Source: T1SED10-198M sp003554345 [NCBI: Candidatus Sumerlaeota bacterium] (GTDB taxonomy: Bacteria > Sumerlaeota > T1SED10-198M). From it: a DNA stretch of 12,631 nucleotides. How positions within the stretch are numbered: the stretch's first letter is position 1; every line of letters starts with the position of its first letter. This document shows, one piece after another, positions 1 through 6,265 of the stretch. The stretch is from positions 1-12,631 of the forward strand of contig PWGE01000345.1 in NCBI GenBank assembly GCA_003554345.1, written 5' to 3'. Both the position numbers and the translations under genes were made by a program. Under the pieces are notes generated by a model, which saw nothing but the letters and a program-made list of their open reading frames with translations, made no database searches and was not told where the DNA came from.

Positions 1-2
1 CA

Positions 3-635
3 GAAGAATTTTTGATTGAAGAACTGGGAAGAATACCTGGTTCATGGCTTACTGTTGGTGCTTTTTTCGGGGGGATCCTTCTTTCTGCTTTGATTGATAA
101 AATGGTGCCTGCTTCGGATAATCCACATGAGGTACACTTTGTGGAAGAAATTGATGAGATTACCGAAAAAGAGTTGAAAAGGAAAAAGCTTCATCGTACA
201 GGTCTTTTTACTGCTCTTGGAATAACCCTGCATAATTTTCCGGAGGGACTTGTTACCTTTATGGCTGCCATGCATGATCCGGCACTGGGTGTTGCCATTG
301 CTGTTGCTATTGCTATCCATAATATTCCGGAAGGCATTGCAGTATCCATTCCCATTTATTATGCCACAGGTAGTCGGAAAAAAGCTTTTAAGTATTCGTT
401 GCTGTCAGGCCTGGCAGAACCGCTCGGTGCCCTGGTGGGGTTTGTTCTGCTTTATCCGTTTCTTACTGATACCCTGTATGGTGTGGTGTTTGGAGCGGTA
501 GCGGGCATCATGGTGTATATCTCTTTCGATGAACTTTTGCCAACCGCTCACGAATATGGAAAGCATCATCTTGCCATAACCGGATTGATTGCCGGTATGA
601 TGGTTATGGCAATCAGTCTCCTCTTATTTTTATGA
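3..635 (+). CDS. zupT: ZIP-family divalent metal transporter, ZupT-like (5' truncated by window edge)
   Basis: Inner-membrane transporter of the ZIP family, which takes up divalent cations such as zinc, iron, manganese or cobalt. The frame is open to the left edge (codons for E-E-F precede the first possible TTG at 12), so the true start is outside the window. About 210 residues are visible against roughly 260 for ZupT. Two family signatures are clear: LHNFPEG (residues 73-79 counted from the TTG) and IHNIPEG (102-108), the His/Asn/Pro/Glu metal-site motifs of the two central helices. These are followed by IPIYYATGS and SGLAEPLGALVG, which closely resemble ZupT. The loop before the first motif is acidic with a few His residues (about 35-62). 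Several hydrophobic helices follow to the C-terminus. The stop is TGA at 633-635, and the next promoter region starts immediately after. Family assignment is firm; the metal cannot be read from sequence, and the gene symbol is by resemblance. Confidence 0.9.
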   Translation, partial: EEFLIEELGRIPGSWLTVGAFFGGILLSALIDKMVPASDNPHEVHFVEEIDEITEKELKRKKLHRTGLFTALGITLHNFPEGLVTFMAAMHDPALGVAIAVAIAIHNIPEGIAVSIPIYYATGSRKKAFKYSLLSGLAEPLGALVGFVLLYPFLTDTLYGVVFGAVAGIMVYISFDELLPTAHEYGKHHLAITGLIAGMMVMAISLLLFL

Positions 636-638
636 GGA

Positions 639-685
639 ACTCAATAATACCATCCCCCCTTGCTTGACATAGGGCATTATTGAGT
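639..685. repeat. 10-bp perfect inverted repeat around the -35 region
   Basis: ACTCAATAAT (639-648) is the exact reverse complement of ATTATTGAGT (676-685), with a 27-base interval. The left arm starts 3 bases after the transporter stop codon. The interval contains the TTGACA of candidate promoter 1. No run of T follows the right arm, so it is a poor intrinsic terminator. It could be a regulator binding site or a hairpin protecting the 3' end of the upstream mRNA. Confidence 0.6.
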
Positions 686-691
686 GATAAT
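664..691 (+). promoter_or_regulatory. Candidate promoter P1 of the corC-pyr-ftsK-pgsA gene run
   Basis: A perfect -35 TTGACA (664-669) is followed after 16 bp by GATAAT (686-691), a 5/6 match to the -10 consensus. The -10 lies inside the Fur-type operator (685-699). Transcription would begin near 698. This is a sequence match only. Confidence 0.55.
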
Positions 692-708
692 GATTAGCAA
701 CTTATAAT
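680..708 (+). promoter_or_regulatory. Candidate promoter P2 of the same gene run
   Basis: TTGAGT (680-685, 4/6 to the -35 consensus), a 17-bp spacer and a perfect TATAAT (703-708). Transcription would begin near 714-716, downstream of the TTG at 712. This is one reason for preferring a later start for the first gene. The Fur-type box fills the spacer between the two elements, a classic position for repression. P1 and P2 overlap and may not both be used. Confidence 0.55.
685..699. promoter_or_regulatory. Fur-family operator (7-1-7 box)
   Basis: The sequence TGATAAT-G-ATTAGCA matches the classic 7-1-7 Fur consensus TGATAATNATTATCA at 13 of 14 defined positions; the only mismatch is G at 697. 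It covers the -10 of P1 and the spacer of P2, so an Fe-Fur type repressor bound here would block both. Fur, Zur, Mur and PerR sites are related, so the metal is not certain. The flanking genes encode a ZIP metal transporter and a CorC-type membrane protein, which fits metal control. Confidence 0.6.
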
Positions 709-735
709 CTATTGCTCAGAGGTGCAAAAGGGCTG

Positions 736-2037
736 TTGGACGCAAGTAATCTATCGCAAATTGCTATAATATTTCTGGCGCTGTTTCTATCTGCCTTTTT
801 TTCCGGGACAGAAACCGCTCTCTTTTCCCTTCCCAGGCTTCGTCTTCAAACCCTGATGAAGACCCATCACCATGGGAAGTTTTTTTCTCTTCTTTTCCAC
901 TCTCCCCGCAGACTTCTTATCTCTATTTTGATCTCAAATATGCTGGTCAATATATTTTCTTCAACTCTGGCAGAACCTTTTCTGAAAGAAATATTCGGTC
1001 TTCATTTTGGCTATTTCAGGGTAGAGATTGTCGCCATTGTATTGATGACCTTTACCATTTTGATTATCGGTGAAATATTACCAAAAGCTATTGCTATAAA
1101 GAAGAATGAGAGAATAGCCGTGGTGGTGGCTCCCTATATATGGTTTTTTTATAAAATTGTTGCACCGGTTAGGACACTGGTGGAAGGGGTTTCAGATTCC
1201 TTTATTCAGCTGGTAGAAAAAAAATGGCCCTGGTTAAAAAAGCCGGGATCTACCAAGGAAGAACTGGCACATTTTATAGATACAGCTATTGAGCAGGGGA
1301 TACTGAATGAAACAGAACAGGAGTTTTTGGATGGTTTCATTGATCTTGTCGAAAAAAGAGTGCGGGAAATAATGACCCCTCGTGATGAAATGGATGCCTT
1401 GAACTGGGAGATGTCCCTGCAGGAGGTGCGGTCTTTTCTTAAAAAAACCCCCCATTCCCGTATTCCTGTTTATAAAGAAGATAAGGATAATATTGCCGGT
1501 ATACTTTACGTGAAGGATTTTTTGACAACGCGCTTTAAAGAGGTTTCTGATTTTGATTGGCGATCAATTTTGCGACACCCTTATTTTATTCCGGAATCTA
1601 AAAATGCTTATCAGCTTTTTAAGAACTTTAAAGAAAAACGTATCCATATTTCCATTGTTGTGGATGAGTATGGGTCGGTAAGTGGCTTGATTACCCTGGA
1701 AGATATTTTAAGAGAACTGATAGCTCTTCCGTCCGAGGAAGGAGGCAAAGACTGGAAACTAAAGAAGGTGGCAGATAATACATATATATTATCTGCCCGT
1801 TATCCGCTGGAAGATTTTGCTGAGTTGTTCAAGATTAATGTTGAGGATACAGAGAGTGTAACGGTAGGGGGATTTCTTTTGGAAATCCTTGGGCGCCTGC
1901 CCCGTCAAAATGAGACTATTAAATGGAAGGGTTTCCGGTTTGTGGTTGTAGAAGCTGATACGAAAAAAATACGGAAAATAAAAGTCACCTACCAACCTGA
2001 GACAGATGTATCAGCTGGAGGAAAGAACAAGGACTGA
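736..2037 (+). CDS. CorC/HlyC (CNNM/DUF21-CBS) family membrane protein A
   Basis: Membrane protein of the CNNM/CorC (formerly haemolysin C-like) family, members of which export or exchange Mg2+ or other divalent cations. Domain order, numbered from TTG 736 (433 aa): DUF21 transmembrane domain about 5-160 with SGTETALFSL (23-32) and the conserved GEILPK (112-117); a CBS pair, the first opening with IMTPRDE (about 212) and the second with IVVDEYGSVSGLITLEDIL (about 307-325); C-terminal CorC_HlyC domain about 342-425. The start is uncertain. TTG 712 gives 441 aa but has no ribosome binding site and would lie upstream of the P2 transcript start. TTG 736 (or CTG 733) follows AGAGG at 718-722, with rather long spacing. 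The next gene begins 5 bp after the stop and is a second family member. Substrate unknown. Confidence 0.88.
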   Translation: MDASNLSQIAIIFLALFLSAFFSGTETALFSLPRLRLQTLMKTHHHGKFFSLLFHSPRRLLISILISNMLVNIFSSTLAEPFLKEIFGLHFGYFRVEIVAIVLMTFTILIIGEILPKAIAIKKNERIAVVVAPYIWFFYKIVAPVRTLVEGVSDSFIQLVEKKWPWLKKPGSTKEELAHFIDTAIEQGILNETEQEFLDGFIDLVEKRVREIMTPRDEMDALNWEMSLQEVRSFLKKTPHSRIPVYKEDKDNIAGILYVKDFLTTRFKEVSDFDWRSILRHPYFIPESKNAYQLFKNFKEKRIHISIVVDEYGSVSGLITLEDILRELIALPSEEGGKDWKLKKVADNTYILSARYPLEDFAELFKINVEDTESVTVGGFLLEILGRLPRQNETIKWKGFRFVVVEADTKKIRKIKVTYQPETDVSAGGKNKD

Positions 2038-2042
2038 TTGCT

Positions 2043-3305
2043 ATGACATTATTTCTTATAGTGCTGAGTACTATCTTTTTTCTTTTCTGTCACTTTCTCT
2101 TTTCCGGTTCGGAAATGAGTATCATTTCCTGTGAACGGATGCGGATGCAGATTCTTGCTAAAAAAGGGAACCGGGGTGCCAGGTTGGTGCTGTATTTTCT
2201 CGACCATCCCAATATTTTGTTCAGTATTACTCTTGTTGGTGTGAATCTCTCCATGGTGGCTAATTCAACTATTCTGACTTCTTACCTGGGGTATTTATTG
2301 CGGGATTATGAAGTCAGGCGCATATTGGGAACTGAGCCTCAATCGTTGCTGGCTCTTATTATTCTCTGGCCGCTGGTATTGGTTTTTAGCGAGGTTATTC
2401 CCATGGGTACTTTTCGTCATTTTGCTGATGCTTTAGCACCTCTCATGGCACGGTTCCTTCAGGTGGCATACTATCTCCTTTATCCCTTTACCAAGCTTTC
2501 TTCCCTTATCATCAGTAGTGTTTATAAGGTGTTGAAAATTGAAAAAAAAGACCGTCGTTTACAGATAAGCCGGGAAGAATTACGCACCCTGCTTGCCCGT
2601 GATAAGAGCGTTTTATCCCGGGAAGAAAAAAATATGATCGAACATTTGTTTCATTTTGAAAAAATTACTGTGGAAGATGCCATGGTACCACTTATTAACG
2701 TTACAATGATCTCATCAGACAAAAGCATTCGTGATATTTTTAAAATCGTTGATAAGTACGGATTTTCCCGGGTACCTATTTATGATGGACGGGTTGATAA
2801 TGTTGTGGGTCTGGTAAAGGTTACGAATTTATTAGAGGTAGAAGAAAATACGCCGGTCATGAAATACCGGGAAAAATGTTTTTTTGTTCCTGAAACTGCC
2901 CGTGCCCAACATGTGTTGAGTGAAATGCGGAATAATAATGTTCAAATGGCAATTGTCGTAGATGAGTTTGGTGGGGTACAGGGAATTGTTACCGTGGAAG
3001 ATATTCTGGAAGAAATCCTCGGGGAGATAGAGGATGAATACGACCAGCCTGAACGGGGTGTAAGAATTATTAATGAAAATCAGATTATTGTAGACGGCAA
3101 TACAGAGTTGAAAACGCTTTGTGAAGAATATGAGTTGGATATTCAGGCTGAAGATGTAGAAACAATTGCCGGTTTTCTTCTCTCTTTACTGGGCTATATT
3201 CCCCAAAAAGGGATGGTTTTAAAATATAAAAATTATCTGTTTACTGTTCTTGAATGTACGGATAGAAAAATCAAACAAGTAGAGATTCGAACAATAAATG
3301 ATTAA
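2043..3305 (+). CDS. CorC/HlyC (CNNM/DUF21-CBS) family membrane protein B
   Basis: Second, divergent CNNM/CorC-type protein, 420 aa, starting at ATG 2043. It has the same architecture as its upstream neighbour: DUF21 membrane domain about 1-165 with SGSEMSIIS (21-29); CBS pair about 208-325 with DAMVPL and IVVDEFGGVQGIVTVEDIL; acidic linker about 326-337; CorC_HlyC domain about 338-418. The GE-x-x-PK motif of the membrane domain, intact in the upstream protein, is here SEVIPM (116-121), losing the Gly and Lys but keeping Glu. The CBS and C-terminal domains look intact. Tandem copies suggest paralogues that may work as a heteromeric pair or with different substrates; this is inference. The 3' end overlaps the next gene by 8 bp, so translation is probably coupled. 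Confidence 0.88.
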   Translation: MTLFLIVLSTIFFLFCHFLFSGSEMSIISCERMRMQILAKKGNRGARLVLYFLDHPNILFSITLVGVNLSMVANSTILTSYLGYLLRDYEVRRILGTEPQSLLALIILWPLVLVFSEVIPMGTFRHFADALAPLMARFLQVAYYLLYPFTKLSSLIISSVYKVLKIEKKDRRLQISREELRTLLARDKSVLSREEKNMIEHLFHFEKITVEDAMVPLINVTMISSDKSIRDIFKIVDKYGFSRVPIYDGRVDNVVGLVKVTNLLEVEENTPVMKYREKCFFVPETARAQHVLSEMRNNNVQMAIVVDEFGGVQGIVTVEDILEEILGEIEDEYDQPERGVRIINENQIIVDGNTELKTLCEEYELDIQAEDVETIAGFLLSLLGYIPQKGMVLKYKNYLFTVLECTDRKIKQVEIRTIND

Positions 3306-4752
3306 TAGCTCTTTTTTACGGCCTCAAAAGGTGCTTCTGGCAGTTCCGCCAACAGGCTTATATATAAGGGAAGACCGTTGCCAAACCCCTATCGACAAGC
3401 TTAAAACAGTAGCTCCCCGCCCTCCTGTAGATTTGTTGTATATTGCCGCTGTTCTGAGGCAGGCTGGTGTTTCATGCGAGATTAAAGATTATCCTGTTCA
3501 AAACAAGACCCAAAAAGATTTTGAGGATGATATCAGGAAGATTGAGCCAGACTGGGTTGTAGTGAGTATCACCACCCCGGGATTGGAAGAGGATTTGCAG
3601 TTGATAGATTCTCTCAAACAAAAGTTTCCGGGTGTTCATTTTATTGCTAAAGGTGCCCATTTTAACGCTTACCAGCTTGACAGGGAGACCCTTAAACAAT
3701 GTCCGGCTCTTTCTGCCGTCACTCGTGGTGAATATGAGGATGTCTTTCGCCGCTGGGTGGAAGCAGAAGATCCCGGGGATATTCCGGGACTTACCTTTCG
3801 CCAGGGTGAGGAAATCAGGAAAAATCCAGGAACAGGAAAAGTGGAAGACCTTGACACGCTTCCTTTTCCTGCCAGGGATTTAATAAATAATGCGCTATAT
3901 TGCAGGCCTGATACCGGTGAACCTCAAACGACCATTGTTACCTCCCGGGGGTGTCCCTATTATTGTAATTTTTGCCTTACTCACCTGGTTTCGGGAAAAA
4001 AGGTGCGCTTGCGCAGCCCTCGTCGTATAGTGGATGAGATCATAGAATGTCGCGATGTGTATAATATTCATAATTTCCTGTTTCGCTCTGATACCTTTAC
4101 TATAAATAAAAAGTGGTTGAAAGAATTATGTGGTTTGCTCCAGGAAGAATGCCCTGATATTAAGTGGGCATGTAATAGCCGGGTGGATCTTTTTACTCCT
4201 GAGGTTGCCAGTTTATTGAAAGAATCCGGATGCTGGCTGGTGGCTTTCGGAGTAGAAAGCGGAGACCAGGAGATGCTTGATTCTGTTGGAAAAGATGCTA
4301 CTATCCAGCAGGCGTTTCGTGCTATGAGGATCTGTAAAAAGACAGGGTTGATGAGTAGTGTGTATCTTCTCCTTGGTTTACCTGAAGAAACACCTCAGAG
4401 TTTTCGCAAAACTTTGAAAATGCTTAAAAAGCTCGACCCTGACTTTGTTGAGTTTTTTTATACCTATCCTTTTCCCGGCAGTCGCCTTTATAAGAAGCTG
4501 GTTGATGAAGGTCTTCTGAAAAAAGGGGAGTTTCCCCGGTCTGCTTATTCGGAACCGGCTTTTGCAACCCCCCATTTTACAATTCACGAACTTAAAAAAC
4601 AGCGTTTTCGCCTATGGAGAAGCTTTTATCTTCGTCCTTCTTATATTATGAAAGTTTTCCGGCGAAATATCAGTCGGCCACGTGTTCTAAAAAATTATAT
4701 TCTTCACGGACTGGCACAACTCAAAGCCTTTTTAAAAAAGGAGCAATTATGA
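3298..4752 (+). CDS. B12-binding-domain radical SAM protein
   Basis: Predicted cobalamin-type radical SAM enzyme, 484 aa. An N-terminal Rossmann-like B12-binding domain spans about residues 8-150 (KVLLAVPPTG at the first strand; PPVDLLYIAAVLRQAGV; VVVSITTPG; FIAKGAHFN). No DxHxxG motif is visible, as in the base-off/His-off members such as BchE. The 4Fe-4S/SAM motif is CPYYCNFC with Cys 219, 223 and 226 (C-x3-C-x2-C). Later segments typical of the family are FGVESGDQEML, LLLGLPEETPQSF and YPFPGSRLYKKL. The C-terminal ~80 residues are basic and aromatic without a domain I recognise. Members act in methylations, ring formation and lipid or cofactor tailoring, and the substrate cannot be inferred here. 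The ATG overlaps the previous gene by 8 bp, and the TGA overlaps the pyrR ATG by 4 bp, so it is embedded in the operon. Confidence 0.85.
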   Translation: MINSSFLRPQKVLLAVPPTGLYIREDRCQTPIDKLKTVAPRPPVDLLYIAAVLRQAGVSCEIKDYPVQNKTQKDFEDDIRKIEPDWVVVSITTPGLEEDLQLIDSLKQKFPGVHFIAKGAHFNAYQLDRETLKQCPALSAVTRGEYEDVFRRWVEAEDPGDIPGLTFRQGEEIRKNPGTGKVEDLDTLPFPARDLINNALYCRPDTGEPQTTIVTSRGCPYYCNFCLTHLVSGKKVRLRSPRRIVDEIIECRDVYNIHNFLFRSDTFTINKKWLKELCGLLQEECPDIKWACNSRVDLFTPEVASLLKESGCWLVAFGVESGDQEMLDSVGKDATIQQAFRAMRICKKTGLMSSVYLLLGLPEETPQSFRKTLKMLKKLDPDFVEFFYTYPFPGSRLYKKLVDEGLLKKGEFPRSAYSEPAFATPHFTIHELKKQRFRLWRSFYLRPSYIMKVFRRNISRPRVLKNYILHGLAQLKAFLKKEQL

Positions 4753-5339
4753 ATAATTCTACCGAAAGGAATGTTTTGCAGGAACAAGAGGTCCAGAATA
4801 TTTGCCAGAAAATGGCGGAAGAAATATTTGATAAATACGGAAAAGATGAACCTTTAGCAGTGGTAGGGATTTACACCCGTGGTGCATATCTGGCTCGTCG
4901 TATTCATGAATATCTTGAGGAAATGACGCTTACACGCATTCCCCTGGGATATTTGGATATTAATCTTTATCGTGATGACCTCACTACCTTACGTGAACAG
5001 CCGGTTATTCGGAGTACAGATCTTCCTTTTGCAGTAGCCGGTCAGCGTATAGTATTGGTTGATGATGTCATATTTACCGGTCGAACAGTCAGAGCTGCTC
5101 TGGAAGCTCTGCTTGACTTTGGAAGACCGGCGGCGGTGTTCCTGGCTGTTATGGTAGACAGGGGATGGCGCGAATATCCTATCCAGCCGGATGTTATCGG
5201 AATGACATTGCAGACCACTCTAAAGGAAAGCGTAGAACTGAAGTTGCGGGAAGTTGATGATCGTGACGTTCTATTGATTAAAAAGATACCTGGAAACAGA
5301 TACGAGGATGAGAACAGAGAGGGAGGGAGCAGGAAATGA
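4749..5339 (+). CDS. pyrR: PyrR bifunctional pyrimidine regulator / uracil phosphoribosyltransferase
   Basis: PyrR senses UMP/UTP and regulates pyr mRNA, by attenuation in Bacillus or translational repression in mycobacteria; many members also convert uracil plus PRPP to UMP. The 196-residue protein starts at ATG 4749. The frame is open further upstream to 4614, but that would overlap the radical SAM gene heavily, and AAGGAG (4738-4743) sits 5 bp before ATG 4749. A type I phosphoribosyltransferase fold is evident, with the PRPP loop VLVDDVIFTGRTVRAAL at about residues 102-118 and the early segment VVGIYTRGAYLARRI. The C-terminal ~15 residues form a charged extension beyond the usual ~180 aa. 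The start overlaps the upstream stop by 4 bp, leaving no room for a leader in front of pyrR, so any PyrR target must be elsewhere. The stop overlaps the pyrB start by 4 bp. Confidence 0.93.
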   Translation: MNNSTERNVLQEQEVQNICQKMAEEIFDKYGKDEPLAVVGIYTRGAYLARRIHEYLEEMTLTRIPLGYLDINLYRDDLTTLREQPVIRSTDLPFAVAGQRIVLVDDVIFTGRTVRAALEALLDFGRPAAVFLAVMVDRGWREYPIQPDVIGMTLQTTLKESVELKLREVDDRDVLLIKKIPGNRYEDENREGGSRK

Positions 5340-6265
5340 ATTTTTCCAGAAAGCATCTCCTGAGCCTGGAAGAACTCCGGGCTGATGAAATACGAAATAT
5401 TCTGGATAATGCAAAGGGTTTTAAAAGTATACTTACTCGTTCTGTTAAAAAAGTGCCTGCTCTGCGCGGGAAAACAGTAGTAACCCTTTTTTATGAGCCT
5501 TCTACCCGTACCCGCCTTTCTTTTGAACTGGCGGCTAAGAGATTGAGTGCTGATGTTATAAATTTTTCCGTTTCTACAAGCAGTGTCAAGAAAGGGGAGT
5601 CGCTCCTTGATACTATTCGTACTATTGAAGCGCTTTCTTCAGATATTATTGTTCTTCGTCATGGAGATGTGGGTATACCCCATTTACTCAGTTCTAATGT
5701 GCGCTCTTCCCTGGTCAATGCGGGGGATGGGGCGCATGAACATCCCACGCAGGGTCTGCTGGATATTTTTACCATATGGGAAAGAAAGGAACGTGTTGAA
5801 GGTTTGAAAGTGGTGATTGTGGGAGATATCACCCACAGCAGGGTGGCTCGTTCTAATATCTGGGGGCTTATTAAATTAGGAGCGGATGTGACGGTTTGTG
5901 GCCCGCCGACGCTTCTTTCTCCGGAATTTGCTGCTATGGGGGTGCATACTTCTCACTATCTTGATGAAGCCCTGCAGGATGCTGATGTGGTGAATGTGTT
6001 GCGGATTCAGAAAGAACGGATGGAAGATAATCTTCTACCAAGTATACGGGAATATAAACAACTATACGGAGTGACTGAAGAACGACTGCAAAAAGCCAGA
6101 CCTGATGTGCTGGTGCTGCATCCTGGTCCTACCAACAGGGGTATCGAACTCTCCGCAGAGGTTCAGGATGGAAGCAAATCCGCTATTCTCTGCCAGGTAA
6201 CAAACGGAGTGGCTATTCGGATGGCGGTACTCTATCTTCTGGGAACGGGGGAAAAACAATTATGA
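5336..6265 (+). CDS. pyrB: Aspartate carbamoyltransferase catalytic subunit
   Basis: Cytoplasmic enzyme joining carbamoyl phosphate and L-aspartate to N-carbamoyl-L-aspartate, the committed step of UMP synthesis. It is 309 aa, the normal length for a catalytic chain. Visible motifs: carbamoyl-phosphate loop STRTRLSFE (56-64), KKGES (85-89, the lysine loop reaching into the neighbouring subunit), GDGAHEHPTQ (130-139), RIQKER in the aspartate-binding half and HPGPTNRGIE near the C-terminus. A purine-rich GGAGGGAG stretch just upstream provides the ribosome binding site. No pyrI regulatory chain is adjacent and the next gene is pyrC, so it is probably a pyrI-independent enzyme, possibly regulated through PyrR or in complex with the dihydroorotase. 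Overlaps pyrR and pyrC by 4 bp each (ATGA). Confidence 0.97.
   Translation: MNFSRKHLLSLEELRADEIRNILDNAKGFKSILTRSVKKVPALRGKTVVTLFYEPSTRTRLSFELAAKRLSADVINFSVSTSSVKKGESLLDTIRTIEALSSDIIVLRHGDVGIPHLLSSNVRSSLVNAGDGAHEHPTQGLLDIFTIWERKERVEGLKVVIVGDITHSRVARSNIWGLIKLGADVTVCGPPTLLSPEFAAMGVHTSHYLDEALQDADVVNVLRIQKERMEDNLLPSIREYKQLYGVTEERLQKARPDVLVLHPGPTNRGIELSAEVQDGSKSAILCQVTNGVAIRMAVLYLLGTGEKQL

Noticed and set aside
4614-4748. 45-codon in-frame extension upstream of the pyrR ATG
   Set aside because: It lies wholly inside the radical SAM gene, encodes nothing PyrR-like, and a good AAGGAG precedes ATG 4749.
5315-5322. CAGAGAGG near the pyrB start as a second PyrR binding loop
   Set aside because: The flanking bases cannot pair at any of the four stem positions, so only the loop octamer matches; the purine-rich ribosome binding site explains it.
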